A model generated the notes under the pieces. It had not been told where the DNA came from. It ran no database searches and saw only the letters and a program-made list of their open reading frames with translations. DNA of 64,000 bases from Anastrepha obliqua (Eukaryota > Arthropoda > Insecta > Diptera > Tephritidae), in contig NW_026562320.1 of assembly GCF_027943255.1 (NCBI RefSeq), forward strand, positions 1-64,000, in the 5' to 3' direction. Positions 1 to 14,449 of this stretch are shown one piece after another. A program made the position numbers and the translations under genes. Within the stretch, counting starts at the first letter, position 1. Each line of letters opens with the position of its first letter.

Positions 1-3000
1 CTCCGATTTCGCTGAAACTTTCATTAGAAGTTAGGTAAGACTCTCCTCTTTCCAACAATGTACACTTCTTTGGCAATTGGTTGGAAATTGGATGTAAACC
101 AATGACAAAATGTCAGAAAAAAGCCTTTCTGACTCGAATTTTTCTGAACATTTTTGGCGGTAAAAGTCGTATAGTTCCCTCAAGTCTGCTCCGATTTCGC
201 TGAAACTTTCATTAAAAGTTAGATAAGACTCTCCTCTTTCCAACAATGTACACTTCTTTGGCAATTGGTTGGAAATTGGATGTAAAACAATCAGAAAATG
301 TCACATAAAAGCCTCATTGACTCGAATTTTTTTGAAACTGTTTTTGGCGGTAAAAGTCCCATAGTTCCCTCAATTCTGCTCCGATTTCGCTGAAACTTCC
401 ATTAAAAGTTAGGTAAGACTCTCCTCTTTCCAACAATGTACACTTCTTTGGCAATTGGTTGGAAATTGGATGTAAAACAATGACAAAATGTCAGAAAAAA
501 GCCTTTCTGACTCGAATTTTTCTGAACATTTTTGGCGGTAAAAGTCCCATAGTTCCCTCAATTCTGCTCCGATTTCGCTGAAACTTCCATTAAAAGTTAG
601 ATAAGATTCTCCTCTTTCCAACAATGTACACTTCTTTGGCAATTGGTTGGAAATTGGATGTAAAACAATCACAAAATGTCAGAAAAAAGCCTTTCTGACT
701 CGAATTTTCTGAACATTTTTGGCGGTAAAAGTCCCATAGTTCCCTCAATTCTGCTCCGATTTCGCTGAAACTTCCATTAAAAGTTAGATAAGATTCTCCT
801 CTTTCCAACAATGTAACACTTCTTTGGCAATTGGTTGGAAATTGGATGTAAAACAATCAGAAAATGTCACATAAAAGCCTCATTGACTCGAATTTTTTTT
901 GAAACTTTTTTTGGCGGTAAAAGTCCCATAGTTCCCTCAATTGTGCTCCGATTTCGCTAAAACTTTCATTAAAAGTTAGGTAAGACTCTCCTCTTTCCAA
1001 CAATGTACACTTCTTTGGCAATTGGTTGGAAATTGGATGTAAAACAATGACAAAATGTCAGAAAAAAGCCTTTCTGACTCGAATTTTTCTGAACATTTTT
1101 GGCGGTAAAAGTCGTATAGTTCCCTCAATTCTGCTCCGATTTCGCTGATGCTTTCATTAGAAGTTAGGTAAGACTCTCCTCTTTCCAACAATGTACACTT
1201 CTTTGGCAATTGGTTGGAAATTGGATGTAAAACAATCACAAAATGTCAGAAAAAAGCCTTTCTGACTCGAATTTTTCTGAACATTTTTGGCGGTAAAAGT
1301 CCCATAGTTCCCTCAATTCTGCTCCGATTTCGCTGAAACTTTCATTAAAAGTTAGATAAGACTCTCCTCTTTCCAACAATGTACACTTCTTTGGCAATTG
1401 GTTGGAAATTGGATGTAAAACAATCAGAAAATGTCACATAAAAGCCTCATTGACTCGAATTTTTTTGAAACTTTTTTTGGCGGTAAAAGTCCCATAGTTC
1501 CCTCAATTCTGCTCCGATTTCGCTGAAACTTTCATTAGAAGTTAGATAAGGACTCTCCTCTTTCCAACAATGTACACTTCTTTGGCAATTGGTTGGAAAT
1601 TGGATGTAAAACAATCACAAAATGTCAGAAAAAAGCCTTTCTGACTCGAATTTTCTGAACATTTTTGGCGGTAAAAGTCCCATAGTTCCCTCAATTCTGC
1701 TCCGATTTCGCTGAAACTTCCATTAAAAGTTAGATAAGATTCTCCTCTTTCCAACAATGTACACTTCTTTGGCAATTGGTTGGAAATTGGATGTAAAACA
1801 ATGACAAAATGTCAGAAAAAAAGCCTTTCTGACTCGAATTTTTCTGAACATTTTTGGCGGTAAAAGTCCCATAGTTCCCTCAATTCTGCTCCGATTTCGC
1901 TGAAACTTCCATTAAAAGTTAGATAAGATTCTCCTCTTTCCAACAATGTACACTTCTTTGGCAATTGGTTGGAAAATTGGATGTAAAACAATCACAAAAT
2001 GTCAGAAAAAAGCCTTTCTGACTCGAATTTTTCTGAACATTTTTGGCGGTAAAAGTCCCATAGTTCCCTCAATTCTGCTCCGATTTCGCTGAAACTTTCA
2101 TTAAAAGTTAGATAAGACTCTCCTCTTTCCAACAATGTACACTTCTTTGGCAATTGGTTGGAAATTGGATGTAAAACAATCAGAAAATGTCACATAAAAG
2201 CCTCATTGACTCGAATTTTTTTGAAACTTTTTTTGGCGGTAAAAGTCCCCATAGTTCCCTCAATTCTGCTCCGATTTCGCTAAAACTTTCATTAAAAGTT
2301 AGGTAAGACTCTCCTCTTTCCAACAATGTACACTTCTTTGGCAATTGGTTGGAAATTGGATGTAAAACAATGACAAAATGTCAGAAAAAAGCCTTTCTGA
2401 CTAGAATTTTTCTGAACATTTTTGGCGGTAAAAGTCGTATAGTTCCCTCAAGTCTGCTCCGATTTCGCTGAAACTTCCATTAAAAGTTAGATAAGATTCT
2501 CCTCTTTCCAACAATGTACACTTCTTTGGCAATTGGTTGAAATTGGATGTAAAACAATCACAAAATGTCAGAAAAAAGCCTTTCTGACTCGAATTTTTCT
2601 GAACATTTTTGGCGGTAAAAGTCCCATAGTTCCCTCAATTCTGCTCCGATTTCGCTGAAACTTTCATTAAAAGTTAGATAAGACTCTCCTCTTTCCAACA
2701 ATGTACACTTCTTTGGCAATTGGTTGGAAATTGGATGTAAAACAATCAGAAAATGTCACATAAAAGCCTCATTGACTCGAATTTTTTTGAAACTTTTTTT
2801 GGCGGTAAAAGTCCCATAGTTCCCTCAATTCTGCTCCGATTTCGCTGAAACTTTCATTAAAAGTTAGATAAGACTCTCCTCTCTCCAACAATGTACACTT
2901 CTTTGGCAATTGGTTGGAAATTGGATGTAAAACAATCACAAAATGTCAGAAAAAAAGCCTTTCTGACTCGAATTTTTCTGAACATTTTTGGCGGTAAAAG

Positions 3001-4726
3001 TCCCATAGTTCCCTCAATTCTGCTCCGATTTCGCTGAAACTTCCATTAAAAGTTAGATAAGATTCTCCTCTTTCCAACAATGTACACTTCTTTGGCAATT
3101 GGTTGGAAATTGGATGTAAAACAATCAGAAAATGTCACATAAAAGCCTCATTGACTCGAATTTTTTTGAAACTTTTTTTGGCGGTAAAAAGTCCCATAGT
3201 TCCCTCAATTCTGCTCCGATTTCGCTAAAACTTTCATTAAAAGTTAGGTAAGACTCTCCTCTTTCCAACAATGTACACTTCTTTGGCAATTGGTTGGAAA
3301 TTGGATGTAAAACAATGACAAAATGTCAGAAAAAAGCCTTTCTGACTCGAATTTTCTGAACATTTTTGGCGGTAAAAGTCGTATAGTTCCCTCAATTCTG
3401 CTCCGATTTCGCTGAAACTTTCATTAAAAGTTAGGTAAGACTCTCCTCTTTCCAACAATGTACACTTCTTTGGCAATTGGTTGGAAATTGGATGTAAAAC
3501 AATCAGAAAATGTCACATAAAAGCCTCATTGACTCGAATTTTTTTGAAACTTTTTTTGGCGGTAAAAGTCCCATAGTTCCCCTCAATTCTGCTCCGATTT
3601 CGCTGAAACTTCCACTAAAAGTTAGATAAGACTCTCCTCTTTCCAACAATGTACACTTCTTTGGCAATTGGTTGGAAATTGGATGTAAAACAATCACAAA
3701 ATGTCAGAAAAAAGCCTTTCTGACTCGAATTTTTCTGAACATTTTTGGCGGTAAAAGTCCCATAGTTCCCTCAATTCTGCTCCGATTTCGCTGAAACTTT
3801 CATTAAAAGTTAGATAAGACTCCCCTCTTTCCAACAATGTACACTTCTTTGGCAATTGGTTGGAAATTGGATGTAAAACAATCAGAAAATGTCACATAAA
3901 AGCCTCATTGACTCGAATTTTTTTGAAACTTTTTTTGGCGGTAAAAGTCCCATAGTTCCCTCAATTCTGCTCCGATTTCGCTGAAACTTTCATTAAAAGT
4001 TAGGTAAGACTCTCTTCTTTCCAACAATGTACACTTCTTTGGCAATAGGTTGGAAATTGGATGTAAACCAATGACAAAATGTCAGAAAAAAGCCTTTCTG
4101 ACTCGAATTTTTCTGAACATTTTTGGCGGTAAAAGTCGTATAGTTCCCTCAAGTCTGCTCCGATTTCGCTGAAACTTTCATTAAAAGTTAGATAAGACTC
4201 TCCTCTTTCCAACAATGTACACTTCTTTGGCAATTGGTTGGAAATTGGATGTAAAACAATCAGAAAATGTCACATAAAAGCCTCATTGACTAGAATTTTT
4301 TTGAAACTTTTTTTGGCGGTAAAAGTCCCATAGTTCCCTCAATTCTGCTCCGATTTCGCTGAAACTTTCATTAAAAGTTAGGTAAGACTCTCCTCTTTCC
4401 AACAATGTACACTTCTTTGGCAATTGGTTGGAAATTGGATGTAAAACAATCACAAAATGTCAGAAAAAAGCCTTTCTGACTCGAATTTTTCTGAACATTT
4501 TTGGCGGTTAAAAGTCGTATAGTTCCCTCAACTCTGCTCCGATTTCGCTGAAACTTTCATTAAAAGTTAGATAAGACTCTCCTCTTTCCAATAATGTACA
4601 CTTCTTTGGCAATTGGTTGGAAATTGGATGTAAAACAATCAGAAAATGTCACATAAAAGCCTCATTGACTCGAATTTTTTTGAAACTGTTTTTGGCGGTA
4701 AAAGTCCCATAGTTCCCTCAATTCTG

Positions 4727-5004
4727 CTCCGATTTCGCTGAAACTTCCATTAAAAGTTAGGTAAGACTCTCCTCTTTCCAACAATGTACACTTCTTTGGC
4801 AATTGGTTGGAAATTGGATGTAAAACAATGACAAAATGTCAGAAAAAAGCCTTTCTGACTCGAATTGTACTCAATGTACACTTCTTTGGCAATTGGTTGG
4901 AAATTGGATGTAAAACAATCACAAAATGTCAGAAAAAAGCCTTTCTGACTCGAATTTTTCTGAACATTTTTGGCGGTAAAAGTCCCATAGTTCCCTCAAT
5001 TCTG
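4727..5004. repeat. Broken monomer pair with 5-bp filler at a deletion joint
   Basis: An A monomer starting at 4,727 is intact to CGAATT (ending 4,866), then reads GTACT (4,867-4,871), then resumes at CAATGTACAC, monomer base 56 of the next copy. Two monomers (376 bp expected) are thus reduced to 278 bp. There is no matching homology across the joint. The five inserted bases resemble the adjacent GTACACT, as templated filler in end joining often does. Confidence 0.85.
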
Positions 5005-6135
5005 CTCCGATTTCGCTGAAACTTTCATTAAAAGTTAGATAAGACTCTCCTCTTTCCAACAATGTACACTTCTTTGGCAATTGGTTGGAAATTGGATGTA
5101 AAACAATCAGAAAATGTCACATAAAAGCCTCATTGACTCGAATTTTTTTGAAACTTTTTTTGGCGGTAAAAGTCCCATAGTTCCCTCAATTCTGCTCCGA
5201 TTTCGCTGAAACTTTCATTAAAAGTTAGATAAGACTCTCCTCTCTCCAACAATGTACACTTCTTTGGCAATTGGTTGGAAATTGGATGTAAAACAATCAC
5301 AAAATGTCAGAAAAAAGCCTTTCTGACTCGAATTTTTCTGAACATTTTTGGCGGTAAAAGTCCCATAGTTCCCTCAATTCTGCTCCGATTTCGCTGAAAC
5401 TTCCATTAAAAGTTAGATAAGATTCTCCTCTTTCCAACAATGTACACCTCTTTGGCAATTGGTTGGAAATTGGATGTAAAACAATCAGAAAATGTCACAT
5501 AAAAGCCTCATTGACTCGAATTTTTTTGAAACTTTTTTTGGCGGTAAAAGTCCCATAGTTCCCTCAATTCTGCTCCGATTTCGCTAAAACTTTCATTAAA
5601 AGTTAGGTAAGACTCTCCTCTTTCAACAATGTACACTTCTTTGGCAATTGGTTGGAAATTGGATGTAAAACAATGACAAAATGTCAGAAAAAGCCTTTCT
5701 GACTCGAATTTTTCTGACATTTTTGGCGGTAAAAGTCGTATAGTTCCCTCAATTCTGCTCCGATTTCGCTGAAACTTTCATTAAAAGTTAGGTAAGACTC
5801 TCCTCTTTCTAGCAATGTACACTTCTTTGGCAATTGGTTGGAAATTGGATGTAAAACAATCAGAAAATGTCACATAAAAGCCTCATTGACTCGAATTTTT
5901 TTGAAACTTTTTTTGGCGGTAAAAGTCCCATAGTTCCCTCAATTCTGCTCCGATTTCGCTGAAACTTCCACTAAAAGTTAGATTAAGACTCTCCTCTTTC
6001 CAACATGTACACTTCTTTGGCAATTGGTTGGAAATTGGATGTAAAACAATCACAAAATGTCAGAAAAAAGCCTTTCTGACTCGAATTTTTCTGAACATTT
6101 TTGCGGTAAAAGTCCCATAGTTCCCTCAATTCTGC

Positions 6136-6316
6136 TCCGATTTCGCTGAAACTTTCATTAAAAGTTAGGTAAGACTCTCCTCTTTCCAACAATGTACACT
6201 TCTTTGGCAATTGGTTGGAATGTAAAACAATCAGAAAATGTCACATAAAAGCCTCATTGACTCGAATTTTTTTGAAACTTTTTTTGGCGGTAAAAGTCCC
6301 ATAGTTCCCTCAATTC
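6136..6316. repeat. B-type monomer with 6-bp internal deletion
   Basis: At about 6,219 the monomer reads GGTTGGAATGTAAAAC where other copies read GGTTGGAAATTGGATGTAAAAC. Six bases are lost between two TTGGA direct repeats, consistent with replication slippage. This removes one of the four TTGG tetramers. No other copy read in the window carries it, so the change is private. Monomer limits are approximate. Confidence 0.75.
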
Positions 6317-9300
6317 TGCTCCGATTTCGCTGAAACTTTCATTAGAAGTTAGATAAGACTCCCCTCTTTCCAACAATGTACACTTCTTTGGCAATTGGTT
6401 GGAAATTGGATGTAAAACAATCACAAAATGTCAGAAAAAAGCCTTTCTGACTCGAATTTTTCTGAACATTTTTGGCGGTAAAAGTCCCATAGTTCCCTCA
6501 ATTCTGCTCCGATTTCGCTGAAACTTTCATTAAAAGTTAGATAAGACTCCCCTCTTTCCAACAATGTACACTTCTTTGGCAATTGGTTGGAAATTGGATG
6601 TAAAACAATCACAAAATGTCAGAAAAAAGCCTTTCTGACTCGAATTTTTCTGAACATTTTTGGCGGTAAAAGTCCCATAGTTCCCTCAATTCTGCTCCGA
6701 TTTCGCTGAAACTTTCATTAAAAGTTAGGTAAGACTCTCCTCTTTCCAACAATGTACACTTCTTTGGCAATTGGTTGGAAATTGGATGTAAACCAATGAC
6801 AAAATGTCAGAAAAAAGCCTTTCTGACTCGAATTTTTCTGAACATTTTTGGCGGTAAAAGTCGTATAGTTCCCTCAAGTCTGCTCCGATTTCGCTGAAAC
6901 TTTCATTAAAAGTTAGATAAGACTCTCCTCTTTCCAACAATGTACACTTCTTTGGCAATTGGTTGGAAATTGGATGTAAAACAATCAGAAAATGTCACAT
7001 AAAAGCCTCATTGACTAGAATTTTTTTGAAACTTTTTTTGGCGGTAAAAGTCCCATAGTTCCCTCAATTCTGCTCCGATTTCGCTGAAACTTTCATTAAA
7101 AGTTAGGTAAGACTCTCCTCTTTCCAACAATGTACACTTCTTTGGCAATTGGTTGGAAATTGGATGTAAAACAATCACAAAATGTCAGAAAAAAGCCTTT
7201 CTGACTCGAATTTTTCTGAACATTTTGGCGGTAAAAGTCCCATAGTTCCCTCAATTCTGCTCCGATTTCGCTGAAACTTTCATTAAAAGTTAGGTAAGAC
7301 TCTCCTCTTTCCAACAATGTACACTTCTTTGGCAATTGGTTGGAAATTGGATGTAAAACAATCAGAAAATGTCACATAAAAGCCTCATTGACTCGAATTT
7401 TTTTGAAACTGTTTTTGGCGGTAAAAGTCCCATAGTTCCCTCAATTCTGCTCCGATTTCGCTGAAACTTCCATTAAAAGTTAGGTAAGACTCTCCTCTTT
7501 CCAACAATGTACACTTCTTTGGCAATTGGTTGGAAATTGGATGTAAAACAATCACAAAATGTCAGAAAAAAGCCTTTCTGACTCGAATTTTTCTGAACAT
7601 TTTTGGCGGTAAAAGTCCCATAGTTCCCTCAATTCTGCTCCGATTTCGCTGAAACTTTCATTAAAAGTTAGATAAGACTCTCCTCTTTCCAACAATGTAC
7701 ACTTCTTTGGCAATTGGTTGGAAATTGGATGTAAAACAATCAGAAAATGTCACATAAAAGCCTCATTGACTCGAATTTTTTTGAAACTGTTTTTGGCGGT
7801 AAAAGTCCCATAGTTCCCTCAATTCTGCTCCGATTTCGCTGAAACTTCCATTAAAAGTTAGGTAAGACTCTCCTCTTTCCAACAATGTACACTTCTTTGG
7901 CAATTGGTTGGAAATTGGATGTAAAACAATGACAAAATGTCAGAAAAAAGCCTTTCTGACTCGAATTTTTCTGAACATTTTTGGCGGTAAAAGTCCCATA
8001 GTTCCCTCAATTCTGCTCCGATTTCGCTGAAACTTTCATTAAAAGTTAGGTAAGACTCTCCTCTTTCCAACAATGTACACTTCTTTGGCAATTGGTTGGA
8101 AATTGGATGTAAACCAATGACAAAATGTCAGAAAAAAGCCTTTCTGACTCGAATTTTTCTGAACATTTTTGGCGGTAAAAGTCGTATAGTTCCCTCAAGT
8201 CTGCTCCGATTTCGCTGAAACTTTCATTAAAAGTTAGATAAGACTCTCCTCTTTCCAACAATGTACACTTCTTTGGCAATTGGTTGGAAATTGGATGTAA
8301 AACAATCAGAAAATGTCACATAAAAGCCTCATTGACTAGAATTTTTTTGAAACTTTTTTTGGCGGTAAAAGTCCCATAGTTCCCTCAATTCTGCTCCGAT
8401 TTCGCTGAAACTTTCATTAAAAGTTAGGTAAGACTCTCCTCTTTCCAACAATGTACACTTCTTTGGCAATTGGTTGGAAATTGGATGTAAAACAATGACA
8501 AAATGTCAGAAAAAAGCCTTTCTGACTCGAATTTTTCTGAACATTTTTGGCGGTAAAAGTCGTATAGTTCCCTCAATTCTGCTCCGATTTCGCTGAAACT
8601 TTCATTAGAAGTTAGGTTAAGACTCTCCTCTTTCCAACAATGTACACTTCTTTGGCAATTGGTTGGAAATTGGATGTAAAACAATCACAAAATGTCAGAA
8701 AAAAGCCTTTCTGACTCGAATTTTTCTGAACATTTTTGGCGGTAAAAGTCCCATAGTTCCCTCAATTTCTGCTCCGATTTCGCTGAAACTTCCATTAAAA
8801 GTTAGATAAGATTCTCCTCTTTCCAACAATGTACACTTCTTTGGCAATTGGTTGGAAATTGGATGTAAAACAATCAGAAAATGTCACATAAAAGCCTCAT
8901 TGACTCGAATTTTTTTGAAACTTTTTTTGGCGGTAAAAGTCCCATAGTTCCCTCAATTGTGCTCCGATTTCGCTAAAACTTTCATTAAAAGTTAGGTAAG
9001 ACTCTCCTCTTTCCAACAATGTACACTTCTTTGGCAATTGGTTGGAAATTGGATGTAAAACAATGACAAAATGTCAGAAAAAAGCCTTTCTGACTCGAAT
9101 TTTTCTGAACATTTTTGGCGGTAAAAGTCGTATAGTTCCCTCAATTCTGCTCCGATTTCGCTGAAGCTTTCATTAGAAGTTAGGTAAGACTCTCCTCTTT
9201 CCAACAATGTACACTTCTTTGGCAATTGGTTGGAAATTGGATGTAAAACAATCACAAAATGTCAGAAAAAAGCCTTTCTGACTCGAATTTTTCTGAACAT

Positions 9301-11179
9301 TTTTGGCGGTAAAAGTCCCATAGTTCCCTCAATTCTGCTCCGATTTCGCTGAAACTTTCATTAAAAGTTAGATAAGACTCTCCTCTTTCCAACAATGTAC
9401 ACTTCTTTGGCAATTGGTTGGAAATTGGATGTAAAACAATCAGAAAATGTCACATAAAAGCCTCATTGACTCGAATTTTTTTGAAACTTTTTTTGGCGGT
9501 AAAAGTCCCATAGTTCCCTCAATTCTGCTCCGATTTCGCTGAAACTTTCATTAAAAGTTAGATAAGACTCTCCTCTCTCCAACAATGTACACTTCTTTGG
9601 CAATTGGTTGGAAATTGGATGTAAAACAATCACAAAATGTCAGAAAAAAGCCTTTCTGACTCGAATTTTTCTGAACATTTTTGGCGGTAAAAGTCCCATA
9701 GTTCCCTCAATTCTGCTCCGATTTCGCTGAAACTTCCATTAAAAGTTAGATAAGATTCTCCTCTTTCCAACAATGTACACTTCTTTGGCAATTGGTTGGA
9801 AATTGGATGTAAAACAATGACAAAATGTCAGAAAAAAGCCTTTCTGACTCGAATTTTTCTGAACATTTTTGGCGGTAAAAGTCCCATAGTTCCCTCAATT
9901 CTGCTCCGATTTCGCTGAAACTTCCATTAAAAGTTAGATAAGATTCTCCTCTTTCCAACAATGTACACTTCTTTGGCAATTGGTTGGAAATTGGATGTAA
10001 AACAATCACAAAATGTCAGAAAAAAGCCTTTCTGACTCGAATTTTTCTGAACATTTTTGGCGGTAAAAGTCCCATAGTTCCCTCAATTCTGCTCCGATTT
10101 CGCTGAAACTTTCATTAAAAGTTAGATAAGACTCTCCTCTTTCCAACAATGTACACTTCTTTGGCAATTGGTTGGAAATTGGATGTAAAACAATCAGAAA
10201 AATGTCACATAAAAGCCTCATTGACTCGAATTTTTTTGAAACTTTTTTTGGCGGTAAAAGTCCCATAGTTCCCTCAATTCTGCTCCGATTTCGCTGAAAC
10301 TTTCATTAAAAGTTAGATAAGACTCTCCTCTCTCCAACAATGTACACTTCTTTGGCAATTGGTTGGAAATTGGATGTAAAACAATCACAAAATGTCAGAA
10401 AAAAGCCTTTCTGACTCGAATTTTTCTGAACATTTTTGGCGGTAAAAGTCCCATAGTTCCCTCAATTCTGCTCCGATTTCGCTGAAACTTTCATTAAAAG
10501 TTAGATAAGACTCTCCTCTTTCCCAACAATGTACACTTCTTTGGCAATTGGTTGGAAATTGGATGTAAAACAATCAGAAAATGTCACATAAAAGCCTCAT
10601 TGACTCGAATTTTTTTGAAACTTTTTTTGGCGGTAAAAGTCCCATAGTTCCCTCAATTCTGCTCCGATTTCGCTAAAACTTTCATTAAAAGTTAGGTAAG
10701 ACCTCTCCTCTTTCCAACAATGTACACTTCTTTGGCAATTGGTTGGAAATTGGATGTAAAACAATGACAAAATGTCAGAAAAAAGCCTTTCTGACTCGAA
10801 TTTTTCTGAACATTTTTGGCGGTAAAAGTCGTATAGTTCCCTCAAGTCTGCTCCGATTTCGCTGAAACTTCCATTAAAAGTTAGATAAGATTCTCCTCTT
10901 TCCAACAATGTACACTTCTTTGGCAATTGGTTGGAAATTGGATGTAAAACAATCACAAAATGTCAGAAAAAAGCCTTTCTGACTCGAATTTTTCTGAACA
11001 TTTTTGGCGGTAAAAGTCCCATAGTTCCCTCAATTCTGCTCCGATTTCGCTGAAACTTTCATTAAAAGTTAGATAAGACTCTCCTCTTTCCAACAATGTA
11101 CACTTCTTTGGCAATTGGTTGGAAATTGGATGTAAAACAATCAGAAAATGTCACATAAAAGCCTCATTGACTCGAATTT

Positions 11180-12950
11180 TTTTGAAACTTTTTTTGGCGG
11201 TAAAAGTCCCATAGTTCCCTCAATTCTGCTCCGATTTCGCTGAAACTTTCATTAAAAGTTAGATAAGACTCTCCTCTCTCCAACAGTGTACACTTCTTTG
11301 GCAATTGGTTGGAAATTGGATGTAAAACAATCACAAAATGTCAGAAAAAAGCCTTTCTGACTCGAATTTTTCTGAACATTTTTGGCGGTAAAAGTCCCAT
11401 AGTTCCCTCAATTCTGCTCCGATTTCGCTGAAACTTCCATTAAAAGTTAGATAAGATTCTCCTCTTTCCAACAATGTACACTTCTTGGCAATTGGTTGGA
11501 AATTGGATGTAAAAACAATCAGAAAATGTCACATAAAAGCCTCATTGACTCGAATTTTTTTGAAACTTTTTTTGGCGGTAAAAGTCCCATAGTTCCCTCA
11601 ATTCTGCTCCGATTTCGCTAAAACTTTCATTAAAAGTTAGGTAAGACTCTCCTCTTTCCAACAATGTACACTTCTTTGGCAATTGGTTGGAAATTGGATG
11701 TAAAACAATGACAAAATGTCAGAAAAAAGCCTTTCTGACTCGAATTTTTCTGAACATTTTTGGCGGTAAAAGTCGTATAGTTCCCTCAATTCTGCTCCGA
11801 TTTCGCTGAAACTTTCATTAAAAGTTAGGTAAGACTCTCCTCTTTCCAACAATGTACACTTCTTTGGCAATTGGTTGGAAATTGGATGTAAAACAATCAG
11901 AAAATGTCACATAAAAGCCTCATTGACTCGAATTTTTTTGAAACTTTTTTTGGCGGTAAAAGTCCCATAGTTCCCTCAATTCTGCTCCGATTTCGCTGAA
12001 ACTTCCACTAAAAGTTAGATAAGACTCTCCTCTTTCCAACAATGTACACTTCTTTGGCAATTGGTTGGAAATTGGATGTAAAACAATCACAAAATGTCAG
12101 AAAAAAGCCTTTCTGACTCGAATTTTTCTGAACATTTTTGGCGGTAAAAGTCCCATAGTTCCCTCAATTCTGCTCCGATTTCGCTGAAACTTTCATTAAA
12201 AGTTAGGTAGGACTCTCCTCTTTCCAACAATGTACACTTCTTTGGCAATTGGTTGGAAATTGGATGTAAAACAATCAGAAAATGTCACATAAAAGCCTCA
12301 TTGACTCGAATTTTTTTGAAACTTTTTTTGGCGGTAAAAGTCCCATAGTTCCCTCAATTCTGCTCCGATTTCGCTGAAACTTTCATTAGAAGTTAGATAA
12401 GACTCCCCTCTTTCCAACAATGTACACTTCTTTGGCAATTGGTTGGAAATTGGATGTAAAACAATCACAAAATGTCAGAAAAAAGCCTTTCTGACTCGAA
12501 TTTTTCTGAACATTTTTGGCGGTAAAAGTCCCATAGTTCCCTCAATTCTGCTCCGATTTCGCTGAAACTTTCATTAAAAGTTAGATAAGACTCCCCTCTT
12601 TCCAACAATGTACACTTCTTTGGCAATTGGTTGGAAATTGGATGTAAAACAATCACAAAATGTCAGAAAAAAGCCTTTCTGACTCGAATTTTTCTGAACA
12701 TTTTTGGCGGTAAAAGTCCCATAGTTCCCTCAATTCTGCTCCGATTTCGCTGAAACTTTCATTAAAAGTTAGGTAAGACTCTCCTCTTTCCAACAATGTA
12801 CACTTCTTTGGCAATTGGTTGGAAATTGGATGTAAACCAATGACAAAATGTCAGAAAAAAGCCTTTCTGACTCGAATTTTTCTGAACATTTTTGGCGGTA
12901 AAAGTCGTATAGTTCCCTCAAGTCTGCTCCGATTTCGCTGAAACTTTCAT
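11180..12950. repeat. Multi-monomer block also present at about 21,377-23,147
   Basis: The order of variants CTCTCTCC with CAGTGTAC, TTCCATT/GATTC, GCTAAAAC, TTCCACT, TTAGAAG/CCCCTC and AAACCAATGAC here repeats at a constant offset of 10,197 bp (landmarks 11,284/21,481, 12,002/22,199, 12,465/22,662, 12,769/22,966). The block is about 1.77 kb. The match breaks on the left at a CTCGAATT versus CTAGAATT difference and on the right where TTAGG becomes TTAGA. Confidence 0.75.
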
Positions 12951-14449
12951 TAAAAGTTAGGTAAGACTCTCCTCTTTCCAACAATGTACACCTTCTTTGG
13001 CAATTGGTTGGAAATTGGATGTAAAACAATCACAAAATGTCAGAAAAAAGCCTTTCTGACTCGAATTTTTCTGAACATTTTTGGCGGTAAAAGTCCCATA
13101 GTTCCCTCAATTCTGCTCCGATTTCGCTGAAACTTTCATTAAAAGTTAGGTAAGACTCTCCTCTTTCCAACAATGTACACTTCTTTGGCAATTGGTTGGA
13201 AATTGGATGTAAAACAATCAGAAAATGTCACATAAAAGCCTCATTGACTAGAATTTTTTTTGAAACTTTTTTTTGGCGGTAAAAGTCCCATAGTTCCCTC
13301 AATTCTGCTCCGATTTCGCTGAAACTTTCATTAAAAGTTAGGTAAGACTCTCCTCTTTCCAACAATGTACACTTCTTTGGCAATTGGTTGGAAATTGGAT
13401 GTAAAACAATGACAAAATGTCAGAAAAAAGCCTTTCTGACTCGAATTTTTCTGAACATTTTTGGCGGTAAAAGTCGTATAGTTCCCTCAAGTCTGCTCCG
13501 ATTTCGCTGAAACTTCCATTAAAAGTTAGATAAGATTCTCCTCTTTCCAACAATGTACACTTCTTTGGCAATTGGTTGGAAATTGGATGTAAAACAATCA
13601 CAAAATGTCAGAAAAAAGCCTTTCTGACTCGAATTTTTCTGAACATTTTTGGCGGTAAAAGTCCCATAGTTCCCTCAATTCTGCTCCGATTTCGCTGAAA
13701 CTTTCATTAAAAGTTAGATAAGACTCTCCTCTTTCCAACAATGTACACTTCTTTGGCAATTGGTTGGAAATTGGATGTAAAACAATCAGAAAATGTCACA
13801 TAAAAGCCTCATTGACTCGAATTTTTTTTGAAACTTTTTTTGGCGGTAAAAGTCCCATAGTTCCCTCAATTCTGCTCCGATTTCGCTGAAACTTTCATTA
13901 AAAGTTAGACAAGACTCTCCTCTCTCCAACAGTGTACACTTCTTTGGCAATTGGTTGGAAATTGGATGTAAAACAATCACAAAATGTCAGAAAAAAGCCT
14001 TTCTGACTCGAATTTTTCTGAACATTTTTGGCGGTAAAAGTCCCATAGTTCCCTCAATTCTGCTCCGATTTCGCTGAAACTTCCATTAAAAGTTAGATAA
14101 GATTCTCCTCTTTCCAACAATGTACACTTCTTTGGCAATTGGTTGGAAATTGGATGTAAAACAATCAGAAAATGTCACATAAAAGCCTCATTGACTCGAA
14201 TTTTTTTGAAACTTTTTTTGGCGGTAAAAGTCCCATAGTTCCCTCAATTCTGCTCCGATTTCGCTGAAACTTTCATTAGAAGTTAGGTAAGACTCTCCTC
14301 TTTCCAACAATGTACACTTCTTTGGCAATTGGTTGGAAATTGGATGTAAAACAATGACAAAATGTCAGAAAAAAGCCTTTCTGACTCGAATTTTTCTGAA
14401 CATTTTTGGCGGTAAAAGTCGTATAGTTCCCTCAATTCTGCTCCGATTT

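Noticed and set aside
4807..5019. Only plus-strand open frame of note (70 codons) as a possible gene
   Set aside because: It exists only because of the 98-bp deletion joint at 4,867-4,871. It is satellite sequence with no start context or homology I can see.
10597..10956. Longest open frame (119 codons, minus strand) as a possible gene
   Set aside because: It is made of the same satellite as its surroundings, depends on an extra base at about 10,703, has no recognisable domain, and the same DNA is read in two frames within it.
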